From: Bacteroidetes bacterium UBA6183
GTDB taxonomy: Bacteria > Bacteroidota > Bacteroidia > UKL13-3
Direction: 5' to 3'
Length of the DNA stretch: 19,211 nucleotides
Assembly (NCBI GenBank): GCA_002422865.1
Contig: DITN01000071.1
Span: 1,894 to 21,104 of the forward strand
Each line of letters begins with the position of its first letter. Position 1 is the first letter of the stretch. This document shows, in pieces, positions 7,458 through 15,293 of the stretch. The notes under the pieces were generated by a model. That model was not told the DNA's origin, searched no databases, and worked only from the letters and a program-made list of their open reading frames with translations. The translations under genes and the position numbers were made by a program.

Positions 7458-7625
7458 ATGGCTGGATGCGGTTATTTATGTCCACAATGCGAAGGCAGAG
7501 GGTTTACCGATGATGGTGAAACTTGTGATTGGTGTTCGGATAAAACTGAAGCATCAACCCAAACCATAACCGATGAGCAATGGTTAAAAGAGGTGCATGA
7601 AGGAAAATGTTGTGCAGATGAATGA
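7458..7625 (+). CDS. Small zinc-finger-like protein (55 residues)
   Basis: ATG at 7458 opens a 55-codon frame ending in TGA at 7623-7625. It encodes a cysteine-rich start: GCGYLCPQCEGRGF (Cys4, Cys8, Cys11) then CDWC (Cys23, Cys26), so residues 8-26 give C-x2-C-x11-C-x2-C. CPQCEGRG matches the DnaJ-type CxxCxGxG zinc-binding motif. The tail has a conserved-looking TITDEQWLKEVHEGKCC. A promoter box stands 22 nt upstream, and the end of the frame overlaps the start of the pseudouridine synthase gene, which suggests coupled translation. The cysteine spacing and promoter argue for a real gene. Function unknown; small zinc ribbons often bind nucleic acid or partner proteins, and the neighbours act on tRNA and rRNA. 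Confidence 0.68.
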   Translation: MAGCGYLCPQCEGRGFTDDGETCDWCSDKTEASTQTITDEQWLKEVHEGKCCADE

Positions 7626-8241
7626 ACAAGAATTTAAGTATTACGCTATTTTTAAACCATTTGGTTATTTAAGTCAGTTTGTTTGCGAGCACAACAATAA
7701 AAAACTATTGGGTGATTTATACCAATTAGAAGAAGACGTGATGCCTATAGGACGTTTGGACGAGCATAGCGAAGGGCTTTTATTGTTAAGCAACAACGGT
7801 AAACTACACCAACATTTATTGGCGCATAATGTAGAAAAAGAATATTGGGTTTTGGTTGAAGGCGATGTGAGTAATGAAACCATTAAACAACTGGAAGAAG
7901 GTGTTGGTATTTCGCACCAAAGTACCATTTACAATACTAAACCAGCCAAGGTAAGAAGACTGGAAGGTGTTGAATTTCCGGAGCGATATCCACGTGTGAG
8001 GTACCACAAATACAAACCACATACTTGGTTAAGCATTTGTATTAGAGAAGGAAGATACCGCCAAGTTAGAAAAATGACCGCAGTGGTTGGGCATCCTACA
8101 TTGAGATTGGTACGTGTTAGAATTGGCAACTACCAGATCAGCACACAAACTCCAATTGGTAGCATTACCCCAATAAAACCAGAAGAGGTTGATAAGCTGT
8201 TTGATTTTAAAATGCAGTTAAACAACAACATCACACCATAA
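7597..8241 (+). CDS. rluE: Ribosomal large-subunit pseudouridine synthase, RluE-like
   Basis: This 214-residue RsuA/RluB/RluE/RluF-family enzyme converts a uridine in 23S rRNA to pseudouridine. The order of motifs is YYAIFKPFGYLSQF (motif I), PIGRLDEHSEGLLLLSNNG (catalytic Asp55 in GRLD), KEYWVLVEG, TKPAKVR, WLSICIREGRYRQVRKM (~res 146-162) and TLRLVRVRIG. It lacks the N-terminal S4 domain of RsuA/RluB, like RluE, which modifies U2457 in E. coli. The synthase could begin at ATG 7597 or at ATG 7618, seven codons on; the later start would overlap the small upstream ORF by only 8 nt and gives MNEQEFKYY. Family is clear; the exact rRNA target is inferred from domain layout. Confidence 0.9.
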   Translation: MKENVVQMNEQEFKYYAIFKPFGYLSQFVCEHNNKKLLGDLYQLEEDVMPIGRLDEHSEGLLLLSNNGKLHQHLLAHNVEKEYWVLVEGDVSNETIKQLEEGVGISHQSTIYNTKPAKVRRLEGVEFPERYPRVRYHKYKPHTWLSICIREGRYRQVRKMTAVVGHPTLRLVRVRIGNYQISTQTPIGSITPIKPEEVDKLFDFKMQLNNNITP

Positions 8242-8255
8242 CCTGAGTAATTTAC

Positions 8256-8263
8256 TATATTTG
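8256..8263 (+). promoter_or_regulatory. -7 promoter element for the T9SS cargo gene
   Basis: TATATTTG matches TAnnTTTG and ends 20 nt before the ATG at 8284. It lies just after the pseudouridine synthase stop at 8241, marking the start of a separate transcript. Confidence 0.5.
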
Positions 8264-8283
8264 AATAACTTAATAAGTTACAT

Positions 8284-9030
8284 ATGAAAAAACATATACT
8301 GATTATTTGTTTGGTGCTTGCTGCGTTTGTTACAAAAACAAATGCCCAATGCACACCCGACCCCAATTTAAATAGTACCGGCTTCTCTCCTGCCGAATTA
8401 CCATACTCATACGTAGGCACTCAGTATAACCAAGTACTAAGTTTCAAAGCACCACGAGATACGGTGGCTGAATTTAACGGACAAACTTATGATGTGGTGA
8501 TAGACTCGGTAATTATGACAAATCTGAAAGGTGTACCAACCAACTTTAGCTACCAATGTTTAAATCGTTGTGCCATTCAAGGTGGGGAAAGAGGTTGTGC
8601 TTTATTAACCGGACAGGCAGATTCTTCACAAGTTGGTTCATACCGAATTGCTATTTTTTTACATACCTATTACCATCTAAAATTTTCGCCAACAGTGAGA
8701 GCAAACCGTATCGATTCGGGCGACAGCTACCAATTCAGAATATATTTACCAACAGGTTTAGGCGGCATATTTCCGGCTGATGCTCCAATTGAAATTAAAG
8801 CCTATCCGAATCCTGCAAAAAACAACATCAACTTTGATTTATCAGCATTACCTCATCACACCAATGGTACTTACATTATTGTTGATGCACTGGGAAGAAC
8901 AGTAACTGAAGGTAACTTTAACAATAATTTAGCTCCGGAAATCACCATTTCGTCCTACCAAAACGGATTGTATAAATGTGTAATTAAAACTGAATACGGG
9001 GTTTATTACACTAGCTTTTTGAAAGAGTAA
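8284..9030 (+). CDS. Secreted protein with type IX secretion C-terminal sorting domain
   Basis: This 248-residue protein has a signal peptide (residues 1 to ~21, ending TNAQ) and a C-terminal T9SS type A sorting domain from residue 169: IEIKAYPNPAKNN, then GTYIIVDALGRTV, ITISSYQNGLYKCVIKT and a final YTSFLKE. Such proteins cross the outer membrane by the type IX system and are attached to the surface or released. The middle region (22-168) has paired cysteines (CLNRCAIQGGERGC) and no fold I recognise; its 'GVPTNFSYQC...C.i.GG..GC..L.G' pattern recurs in uncharacterised Bacteroidota cargo proteins, as I recall. It has its own promoter and ends before a bidirectional terminator shared with the TonB receptor gene. 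Confidence 0.87.
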   Translation: MKKHILIICLVLAAFVTKTNAQCTPDPNLNSTGFSPAELPYSYVGTQYNQVLSFKAPRDTVAEFNGQTYDVVIDSVIMTNLKGVPTNFSYQCLNRCAIQGGERGCALLTGQADSSQVGSYRIAIFLHTYYHLKFSPTVRANRIDSGDSYQFRIYLPTGLGGIFPADAPIEIKAYPNPAKNNINFDLSALPHHTNGTYIIVDALGRTVTEGNFNNNLAPEITISSYQNGLYKCVIKTEYGVYYTSFLKE

Positions 9031-9050
9031 AACATCATCAATACTAAACT

Positions 9051-9078
9051 AAAAAGACAGCCTGTGCTGTCTTTTTTT
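9051..9078. terminator. Hairpin terminator between convergent genes
   Basis: An 11-bp perfect stem (AAAAAGACAGC pairing with GCTGTCTTTTT) with a 4-nt loop CTGT, followed by a T-run to 9078. The A-run on the other side gives a T-run on the reverse strand, so it can end both the T9SS cargo transcript and the TonB receptor transcript, whose stop is at 9098. Confidence 0.88.
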
Positions 9079-9097
9079 ATGTTTTACCAAGCGCTAT

Positions 9098-11431
9098 TTA
9101 AATCTTAAATCGCATTTGCAAGTTAAAGGTTCTTGGTGCATCCATTCTTGCGGGTCGGGTAGCATACTCTAAATTCATTACATTGTTCACCAAAAAACTA
9201 ATGGTAAAATTAGGGCTGATGTTAACCCCTATTCTAACCTGATGAACCCAATCACCATTACCAATACTGCGCATAAATTTAGGTAAACCCGGAATAACCA
9301 CATATAAGTATGGATCTATGTTATCGAATTTACTGTAGTACTGCACGCCATATCCGAGGTTGATTTTACGGTACGATGCTTCAACATCGAACTTTACTAA
9401 ATGACGGTTACGATATGGTAATACCTTTGATGCCGCATAAGCACTATCAACACCGCCAAAACTTTGAACAAAATTTTTGATGTAAGTACCCGCATTTCTT
9501 GCAGCAGTATCTTGCGCTAAATTAACCGGATAACTGTATGTATAACCACCAAGAACGTTAATAATTACTTCGCCAATCGCACCACTTCCACTTACCGAGG
9601 CTTCCATACCCGCTACACGTGCCTCTTGTAAATTCAATGCTTTAAATCCAAATGTCCCTAAAGGATTATCAGGAGTTGCCGAAACGTATTGATCAAATTT
9701 AAACTCAATTAAATTTGAGTACTCCTGCCAAAATAAAGCATAGTCGAACTGCCCGTTCCAATTAGAAATTTTAAATCCTTGCTTAACGCCAAACTCGGCT
9801 GTCCAACCAAACTCCGTTTTTAGTTGCGAATTAGGGAAAACGCGTAACATGGTAACTCCATCATCCACATAACGCTCGCCAATGGTTGGAAAACGATATC
9901 CTTCGCCATAATTTATACGTAAAAATGTTTTTTCGGCCGCTTGGTAATTCACCCCAAACTTTAACAATGGCCTACGGTTTTCTTCAACCGTATCAATCCG
10001 GTTTACTTCGTATCGGGCACCAGCACTCAAATTCCAACGTTTGTATTTATAATCAGCTTGCGAAAAAAACGCGTACGAATACCCCTGATACCTTCCGGGA
10101 TAAACATTACTTACAGCTGTAATGTATGAACCGTAAAAACCACTGGTAGTACTCAATCCCTTTATCCAAATGCGTTGCCAGCTGTAATCTAGCGCGTAAT
10201 TATCTGCTTCTGCATCGTATAAATTACGATTTAGGTTTTTATCTACGTAGCGCACAATATTGTACTTGCGCATTTTTAAAGCATGTACCGTTTTTTTATT
10301 CGGGCTCGCATAAGTAACATGTGGGTCGATGGTATAAATACTCCAAAAATCTTGCCCTACACTACCATCAAAAGGTTTTAATGCTCCGCTATCAGCATTG
10401 GCCCAAAGAAAAAACCTTCCAGATTTTTCGGCCAAAAACATGCTGTTTATTCCGTAGCTCAGTCCTTTAATTTTTTTAGAACGGTAACGCGTTTTAATGT
10501 ATGAACGGCCTCTAAATTCATCGGTTTGTTGCAAATGACTTTTTACCATGTGCACGTTGCCACTCATTACCAAATCAAAATTACCAAACTGTTGCCTGTG
10601 GCTAAAAAATGCTCCGGAATTAAACGGTTGTGTGGTACGTTCCCACCAAATGGTTTCTTTTCGTTTGGGGTTATCCACTATACCTTGATACATGGTCACT
10701 TTGGTTTCGGGTTTTGTACCCGGCCATCCGCTTCGTACGTTTATGCTTCCGTTTAAAGCCGCTGACCCGTAGAGCACAGACGTAGCGCCTTTAACAACTT
10801 CTATTTGTTCAGCCGCTTCGATAGGTAACAACTTCCAACGTACATCACCCAAATCAGCACCCATTAATGGCATATCATCCAACATAACCATTACCCTACT
10901 ACCAACACTATAACTGTAACCAACACCACCACGCATACTTATTTGTCCTTCAATAACACTTACTCCCGGAACTTTATTTACCACATCACTTAAATCGTAA
11001 GCATTGGTGTAAGCAATTAAATTAGGTTTAATCACATTCATACTCATTACCTCTTGAGCGGCTTTTCTTTCAATTTTACTTCCGCTAAAAACGAATTGAT
11101 CCAATTGACTTACTTCGGGTTCCATACTCACCAATAAATCGGACGTACCTAATAACTCAATTTTCCTTTCGTAAGGTTTAAACCCAACTGCCGTAACCCT
11201 AACAATATATTTACCTTGTGCTACAATAATCGTAAACTTTCCTATACTATCTGTTTTGGTTTTGTATTGCTTAACCATTACAGAAGCATACATAATAGGT
11301 TCATTGGTAGCATTGTTTACTACCTTTCCGGCTAAAGTTACTTGTTGCGCAAGCGTGCCTTTAATTAAAATAAAAATTGCTAATGTTAGGAGGTAAAAGT
11401 GTTTCAATGATGTTTTGTTTAGCAATGCCAA
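9098..11431 (-). CDS. TonB-dependent outer-membrane receptor
   Basis: This 777-residue receptor imports a substrate through the outer membrane using TonB energy. Residues 1-29 are a signal peptide (LLTLAIFILIKGTLAQ). Residues ~32-110 form a carboxypeptidase-regulatory-like beta domain (GKVVNNATNEPIMYASVMVK, then GFKPYERKIEL). A plug domain spans ~125-235, with LSDVVNKVPGVSV, MRGGVGYSY and IEVVKGATSVLYGSAALNGSINV as the classic markers. The rest is the 22-strand barrel, ending in the aromatic-type strand FNLQMRFKI. The reverse-strand start is TTG at 11431: no in-frame ATG precedes the signal peptide, and the first internal ATG, near residue 47, would remove it. No SusD-like partner is adjacent, so a metal or small-ligand receptor is more likely than a glycan pair. 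Ligand unknown. Confidence 0.93.
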   Translation of the reverse strand: MALLNKTSLKHFYLLTLAIFILIKGTLAQQVTLAGKVVNNATNEPIMYASVMVKQYKTKTDSIGKFTIIVAQGKYIVRVTAVGFKPYERKIELLGTSDLLVSMEPEVSQLDQFVFSGSKIERKAAQEVMSMNVIKPNLIAYTNAYDLSDVVNKVPGVSVIEGQISMRGGVGYSYSVGSRVMVMLDDMPLMGADLGDVRWKLLPIEAAEQIEVVKGATSVLYGSAALNGSINVRSGWPGTKPETKVTMYQGIVDNPKRKETIWWERTTQPFNSGAFFSHRQQFGNFDLVMSGNVHMVKSHLQQTDEFRGRSYIKTRYRSKKIKGLSYGINSMFLAEKSGRFFLWANADSGALKPFDGSVGQDFWSIYTIDPHVTYASPNKKTVHALKMRKYNIVRYVDKNLNRNLYDAEADNYALDYSWQRIWIKGLSTTSGFYGSYITAVSNVYPGRYQGYSYAFFSQADYKYKRWNLSAGARYEVNRIDTVEENRRPLLKFGVNYQAAEKTFLRINYGEGYRFPTIGERYVDDGVTMLRVFPNSQLKTEFGWTAEFGVKQGFKISNWNGQFDYALFWQEYSNLIEFKFDQYVSATPDNPLGTFGFKALNLQEARVAGMEASVSGSGAIGEVIINVLGGYTYSYPVNLAQDTAARNAGTYIKNFVQSFGGVDSAYAASKVLPYRNRHLVKFDVEASYRKINLGYGVQYYSKFDNIDPYLYVVIPGLPKFMRSIGNGDWVHQVRIGVNISPNFTISFLVNNVMNLEYATRPARMDAPRTFNLQMRFKI

Positions 11432-11584
11432 TATATGAAAAATTTGGTAGTGCGTACTTTTTGGGATTTTGTAAGCATTAAAATACAGACTAATTTCACC
11501 TTTTTATTTGGTGGTTATCCCAATTAAACATTGCAATAACAAAGGCTAAGTGTTTATTTCGTGGCATAATACTACTTATTACCC

Positions 11585-11758
11585 ATGCGTAATTTTATAC
11601 TTCGTAACTGGCTAATATTGGCCATTGCCAGTTTATTAGTTGCCATTTATGTAACCATTTTTGATGGTTTTGTAAATGGTAAAGCCTATATGTTTTTTGT
11701 TTTGGCCATCATATTTGGTGTGGTGTATTATTTACGCCTAAAAAAAGGCCTTAAATAA
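11585..11758 (+). CDS. Small two-helix membrane protein (57 residues)
   Basis: ATG at 11585 to TAA at 11756-11758 gives 57 residues. The chain has two hydrophobic helices (about 9-27, WLILAIASLLVAIYVTIF, and 35-50, AYMFFVLAIIFGVVYY) joined by a short loop GFVNGK, with a basic end LRLKKGLK that suggests a cytoplasmic C-terminus. It lies just upstream of the CNNM transporter gene, whose promoter box sits on its stop codon. Codon use is like that of its neighbours, and the tidy two-helix layout supports a real gene. No known function; no conserved polar motif was seen. Confidence 0.6.
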   Translation: MRNFILRNWLILAIASLLVAIYVTIFDGFVNGKAYMFFVLAIIFGVVYYLRLKKGLK

Positions 11759-11759
11759 G

Positions 11760-11767
11760 TACATTTG
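11760..11767 (+). promoter_or_regulatory. -7 promoter element for the CNNM/CBS transporter gene
   Basis: TACATTTG matches TAnnTTTG and ends 12 nt before the ATG at 11780. It begins 1 nt after the stop of the small membrane protein. Confidence 0.55.
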
Positions 11768-11779
11768 CTTTAATAAGTT

Positions 11780-13033
11780 ATGGATACTACACTCATTATT
11801 GTATTAAGCATATTAACATCAGCGTTTTTTTCAGGGATAGAAATTGCGTTTATTTCTGCCAATAAATTACTGATAGAATTGCGCAGCAAACAAGGAAGTG
11901 TATCAGCGCGCATACTTTCTCCATTTGTAAATAACCCTTCCCGATTTATCAGTACCACACTTGTTGGTAATAACATTGGTTTGGTTGTTTATGGTATTTA
12001 CATGGGCGCTTTTTTAAATCCATACATTATTGCTTACGTGCCAGGCACAGCTGATAGTACCATGTTTTTGTTGTTAATTCAAACCCTGATATCAACCTTA
12101 ATAGTATTGGTAACCGGGGAGTTTTTACCTAAGGTGCTTTTCCGCATTAACCCCGATATTATTTTAAGGGTTTTATCGGTTCCTTTTTTACTTAGCTATT
12201 ATTTGTTTTGGCCCTTGGTGCATTTTATAACCTGGTTAGCCAAGGTGATATTAAATACCATATTTCGCGTACAGTTTAATGAAACCACACCTGTATTTAG
12301 TAAGGTTGATTTGGACCAATATATTAATGATAGTGTTGAAGATTTAGCAGAAGATGCTGATGTAGACACCGAAATGTTTAAAAACGCATTAGACTTTGGC
12401 AATGTGCGTTTGCGTGATTGTATGACACCACGTACCGAATTAATAAGTATTGATATTGATGCCGGCACCGATGAATTGTATACCAAGTTTAAAGAAACCG
12501 GGTTATCAAAAATCCTAGTGCATCAAGGTACAGTTGATCATATAATTGGTTATACCCATCAGAAAGATTTATTTAAAAAACCACACAGCATCAGGGCCAT
12601 TCTAATTCCAATAGAAATCGCCCCCGAAACGATGTCGGCTAACGAATTACTAAACACATTTACACGTACACGTAAAAGTATTGCATTGGTAGTTGATGAA
12701 CTTGGTGTAACCGCAGGTATTGTTACTATTGAAGATATTATGGAGGAGATTTTTGGTGAGATAGAAGACGAGCATGATGTGGAACAATTGGCCGAAGTAC
12801 AACTAAACGAAAAGGAGTTTATTTTTAATGCGCGATTGGAAGTAGATTATTTAAATAACAAATACGAGTTAAATATACCCGAAGGAGATTACAACACTTT
12901 AGGAGGATACATCTTTGCCGTTCATGAAAATATCCCATCAAAAGGTGAGGTAATTGTTATTGAAAAATTTCAGTTTGCCATCATCTCAGTATCTCACAAC
13001 CGAATCAACGAACTTAAGCTTACCCTGCTGTAA
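11780..13033 (+). CDS. CNNM-domain/CBS-pair transporter (HlyC/CorC family)
   Basis: This 417-residue protein has the layout of the CorC/CNNM family, thought to export Mg2+ or related ions. Residues 1-160 are the DUF21/CNNM membrane domain: a first helix with AFFSGIEIAFISANKL (15-30), which carries the conserved SGxExA motif, then LVGNNIGLVVYGI and VTGEFLPKVLFR (conserved GEFxPK). A linker leads to a CBS pair at ~210-330, starting MTPRTELISID and including IALVVDELGVTAGIVTIEDIMEEIFGEI with the acidic tail typical of the second CBS. The C-terminal ~80 residues form the CorC_HlyC domain (EFIFNARLEVDYLN, then NTLGGYIF). It has its own promoter. GldE of the gliding machinery is a relative, but nothing nearby suggests gliding. 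Confidence 0.91.
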   Translation: MDTTLIIVLSILTSAFFSGIEIAFISANKLLIELRSKQGSVSARILSPFVNNPSRFISTTLVGNNIGLVVYGIYMGAFLNPYIIAYVPGTADSTMFLLLIQTLISTLIVLVTGEFLPKVLFRINPDIILRVLSVPFLLSYYLFWPLVHFITWLAKVILNTIFRVQFNETTPVFSKVDLDQYINDSVEDLAEDADVDTEMFKNALDFGNVRLRDCMTPRTELISIDIDAGTDELYTKFKETGLSKILVHQGTVDHIIGYTHQKDLFKKPHSIRAILIPIEIAPETMSANELLNTFTRTRKSIALVVDELGVTAGIVTIEDIMEEIFGEIEDEHDVEQLAEVQLNEKEFIFNARLEVDYLNNKYELNIPEGDYNTLGGYIFAVHENIPSKGEVIVIEKFQFAIISVSHNRINELKLTLL

Positions 13034-13045
13034 CCCGATTTAATT

Positions 13046-13074
13046 TTGAATTGCAGAAGGTTTGATTAACTTTG
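13046..13074 (+). promoter_or_regulatory. Full Bacteroidota promoter for the DUF2892 gene (-33 TTG and -7)
   Basis: TTG at 13046-13048 is separated by 18 nt from TAACTTTG at 13067-13074, matching the Bacteroidota TTG-N17-23-TAnnTTTG pattern. The ATG follows at 13095, so the leader is about 16-17 nt. This is the only promoter in the window with a well-spaced -33 box. Confidence 0.68.
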
Positions 13075-13094
13075 GTATACAAATACTTACAATT

Positions 13095-13304
13095 ATGAAA
13101 GCAAACATGGGCACCATCGACAGGGTAATGAGAATTATTGCCGCTGTTGTTATTGCAGCGCTTTATTTCACCAACATGATTAGTGGCACACTTGCAATAA
13201 TCCTTTTGGTATTTGCAGCTGTTTTTATTTTAACAAGCTTTATCAGCTTTTGTCCGCTTTACGTTCCCTTTGGTTTATCAACCAAAAAGAAAGAAAACAG
13301 CTAA
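13095..13304 (+). CDS. DUF2892 (YgaP-like transmembrane) family protein
   Basis: This 69-residue inner-membrane protein has two transmembrane helices (about 10-26 and 31-52) and the DUF2892 signatures GTIDRVMRIIAAVV near the start and FCPLYVPFG near residues 53-61. The family resembles the membrane segment of YgaP rhodanese and is often found next to rhodanese genes, as here, so a role in sulfur metabolism is reasonable. The frame is open 11 codons upstream to 13062, but the ATG at 13095 is chosen because the promoter -7 box at 13067-13074 lies inside that extension and MKANMGTIDR matches the usual family start. It has a separate promoter from the next gene. Confidence 0.84.
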   Translation: MKANMGTIDRVMRIIAAVVIAALYFTNMISGTLAIILLVFAAVFILTSFISFCPLYVPFGLSTKKKENS

Positions 13305-13333
13305 CAAAAATCATACGTTTACACCCTTATTGT

Positions 13334-13347
13334 GTAACAAAAGTCAC
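13334..13347. promoter_or_regulatory. Candidate activator site (GTAAC-N4-GTCAC) upstream of the sulfur operon
   Basis: GTAAC aaaa GTCAC is an inverted repeat with a single mismatch. Its centre (13340/13341) is about 41 nt before the predicted transcription start at ~13381. That is the standard position of a class II Crp/Fnr-type activator site. The promoter lacks a recognisable -33 TTG, which also suggests activator dependence. No regulator gene lies in the window. Confidence 0.35.
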
Positions 13348-13369
13348 CGCACGATTTTTATACTCGCCT

Positions 13370-13377
13370 TAACTTTG
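13370..13377 (+). promoter_or_regulatory. -7 promoter element for the persulfide dioxygenase operon
   Basis: TAACTTTG matches TAnnTTTG and lies 19 nt before the ATG at 13397. No TTG at -33 is found; an inverted repeat sits there in its place. It probably drives the run of genes to the terminator at 16170. Confidence 0.58.
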
Positions 13378-13396
13378 TTCAACAAATTTAAAGCGT

Positions 13397-14821
13397 ATGA
13401 AAATAGAACAAATTTATACCGGTTGTTTGGCACAAGGTGCTTACTACATTGAAAGTAATGGTGAGGCTGCTATAATTGATCCACTTCGTGAGGTTAATCC
13501 TTACATTGAAATGGCAGAGAAACGTGGCGCTAAAATCAAGTATATTTTTGAAACGCACTTTCATGCCGATTTTGTTTCGGGGCATGTTGATTTGGCTCAA
13601 AAAACAGGCGCTACAATTGTTTATGGCCCAACACAAATGCAAATGGGATTTAAAGCCTATGTTGGCCAAGACGGAGAAGTGTTTACTATTGGCAAAGCTA
13701 AAATTACCTTATTACACACACCCGGCCACACAATGGAAAGCAGCTGCTTCTTGTTAACTGATGAAACCGGAAAACAAACCTCCCTATTTACAGGTGATAC
13801 TTTATTTATTGGTGATGTTGGCAGACCTGATTTGGCACAACATGTTATTGCCGATTTAACACAGGAAAAACTTGCCAAACATTTATACCACTCGTTACAA
13901 ACTAAAATTATGCCTTTGGCTGATGATATCATTGTGTATCCAGCACATGGCGCAGGTAGTGCTTGTGGTAAAAACTTAAGTAAAGAAACCAGCGATACTT
14001 TAGGCAATCAGAAAAAAACAAATTACGCTTTAAGACCGGGCATAACCGAAGAAGAATTTGTAAGCGAATTATTAAACGGATTGATGCCTCCTCCTGCATA
14101 TTTTCCAAACAATGTATTGATGAATATTAATGGATACAACAGTATTGATGATGTGATGCGACAAGGGACACAACCATTAAGTGTAGATGCATTTGAGGCC
14201 GCAGCCAACGAAACACAAGCGGTAATTTTAGACACACGCAGAGCAGACTTATTTGCCAAAGCGTTTATTCCAAACTCTATAAACATTGGTATTGATGGCA
14301 ACTTTGCCGTTTGGGTAGGTACCATGATTACCGATATTAAACAGCCTTTGTTATTAATTATTGACGAAGGCCGCGAAGAAGAAGTAGTTACACGTTTGGC
14401 ACGCGTTGGTTACGACTATGCGATTGGCTACTTAAAAGGTGGAATTGAAGCTTGGATGGAAGCAGGTAAAGAAACCGACAGCATTAAAAGTATTAAAATT
14501 GATGCGTTTGTTTCAACCTATCAAAGTGATAAAAACATAAATATTTTAGATGTACGCAAGGCCAGTGAGTTTTACGCTGAACACATTGTTGATGCAGAAA
14601 ATGCACCATTGGATTACATTAACGAAAGCATGCTTAAAATAGATAAAAACAAAACTTACTATGTACATTGTGCAGGTGGTTATCGTTCTATGATTTTTGC
14701 TTCGGTACTGAAAGCCCGCGGATACGATAATTTAATTAACGTTGAAGGTGGCTTTACTTCCATCAAAAATTCGGGCGCTTTTGCCGTAACCGAGTATGTT
14801 TGTCCTAGCACTATGTTATAA
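13397..14821 (+). CDS. CstB-like MBL persulfide dioxygenase/rhodanese fusion
   Basis: This 474-residue fusion has a metallo-beta-lactamase domain (1 to ~240) with the iron-type ligands expected of persulfide dioxygenases: THFHAD (His54, His56, Asp58), TPGH (His111), TGD (Asp134) and PAHG (His184). Two rhodanese-like domains follow (about 262-360 and 370-465). The first lacks the active cysteine: the loop reads IIDEGREEE in place of a Cys loop, so it is a pseudo-rhodanese. The second has HCAGGYRS with catalytic Cys425. This MBL, dead-rhodanese, live-rhodanese layout is that of Staphylococcus CstB, which oxidises low-molecular-weight persulfides, releasing thiosulfate. It is the first gene of the main operon, and the next gene overlaps its stop by 1 nt. 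Confidence 0.92.
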   Translation: MKIEQIYTGCLAQGAYYIESNGEAAIIDPLREVNPYIEMAEKRGAKIKYIFETHFHADFVSGHVDLAQKTGATIVYGPTQMQMGFKAYVGQDGEVFTIGKAKITLLHTPGHTMESSCFLLTDETGKQTSLFTGDTLFIGDVGRPDLAQHVIADLTQEKLAKHLYHSLQTKIMPLADDIIVYPAHGAGSACGKNLSKETSDTLGNQKKTNYALRPGITEEEFVSELLNGLMPPPAYFPNNVLMNINGYNSIDDVMRQGTQPLSVDAFEAAANETQAVILDTRRADLFAKAFIPNSINIGIDGNFAVWVGTMITDIKQPLLLIIDEGREEEVVTRLARVGYDYAIGYLKGGIEAWMEAGKETDSIKSIKIDAFVSTYQSDKNINILDVRKASEFYAEHIVDAENAPLDYINESMLKIDKNKTYYVHCAGGYRSMIFASVLKARGYDNLINVEGGFTSIKNSGAFAVTEYVCPSTML

Positions 14822-15033
14822 TGAAAACATTTATCAAAAAACATAACAAAACAATTGTTGGTGGTATTATTGGTGCTGCTTTAGGTTATGCCTACTATTA
14901 TTTTATAGGATGCAGCAACGGAACTTGTGCCATTACATCAAACCCAATTAACAGTACTTTATATGGTGCTTTTATGGGAGGTTTGTTGGCCAGTTCATTT
15001 AAAAACAATACCCAAACAAAAACAAGCAAATAA
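14821..15033 (+). CDS. DUF6132-type small membrane protein with GCxxGxC motif
   Basis: This is a 70-residue membrane protein. The first helix (~11-30, TIVGGIIGAALGYAYYYFIG) runs straight into GCSNGTC (Cys31, Cys36), followed by AITSNP and a second glycine-rich helix (~45-60, STLYGAFMGGLLASS). The C-CITSNP-helix layout matches, as I recall, the Bacteroidota DUF6132 family. Its ATG shares a base with the previous stop (TAATG), so translation is coupled to the persulfide dioxygenase gene. A rhodanese gene starts 1 nt after its stop. The two cysteines could bind sulfane sulfur or a metal near the membrane. Function unproven. Confidence 0.72.
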   Translation: MKTFIKKHNKTIVGGIIGAALGYAYYYFIGCSNGTCAITSNPINSTLYGAFMGGLLASSFKNNTQTKTSK

Positions 15034-15034
15034 C

Positions 15035-15289
15035 ATGAAACCAAATACCGTAATTGATGTGCGCTCGCCTGAAGAATACATGGGCGGACACGTTGCTGGA
15101 AGTATTAACCTACCATTGCAAGACATTACCAATCATGTTGAAGAAATAAAAGCCATGCCTAAACCCATTATGTTATGTTGCGCAAGTGGCAACAGAAGCG
15201 GCCAAGCAACTGCATACCTAAAAAGTATGGGGGTTGATTGCCAGAATGGCGGCAGTTGGTTTGATGTTAACTTTTTAATAAACAACTAA
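15035..15289 (+). CDS. Single-domain rhodanese
   Basis: This 84-residue single rhodanese domain carries sulfur as a cysteine persulfide. It starts at ATG 15035, one base after the previous stop; the frame is open further upstream, but that stretch overlaps the DUF6132 gene in another frame. Markers: TVIDVRSPEEYMGGHVAGSINLPL (~5-28) and the active loop CCASGNRS (Cys49, preceded by Cys48). The end reads QNGGSWFDVNFL. It is close to the next gene's product, with 4 nt between them, so the two probably arose by duplication. Likely partners are the dioxygenase, the second rhodanese and the thioredoxin. Confidence 0.9.
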   Translation: MKPNTVIDVRSPEEYMGGHVAGSINLPLQDITNHVEEIKAMPKPIMLCCASGNRSGQATAYLKSMGVDCQNGGSWFDVNFLINN

Positions 15290-15293
15290 AAAT

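Noticed and set aside
8130..8420. 96-codon reverse frame across the pseudouridine synthase/T9SS junction
   Set aside because: It crosses two supported genes and a promoter on the other strand, with no recognisable product.
9098..11431. SusC-type glycan receptor
   Set aside because: The protein is shorter than usual SusC proteins and no SusD-like gene is adjacent.
11780..13033. GldE gliding protein
   Set aside because: It is a relative in the same family, but no other gliding genes are present and the N-terminal motif is the general CNNM form.
13388..14325. Three open frames (93-116 codons) on the reverse strand inside the persulfide dioxygenase gene
   Set aside because: They lie opposite a well-conserved coding frame, have no family resemblance and no promoter boxes; they are shadows.
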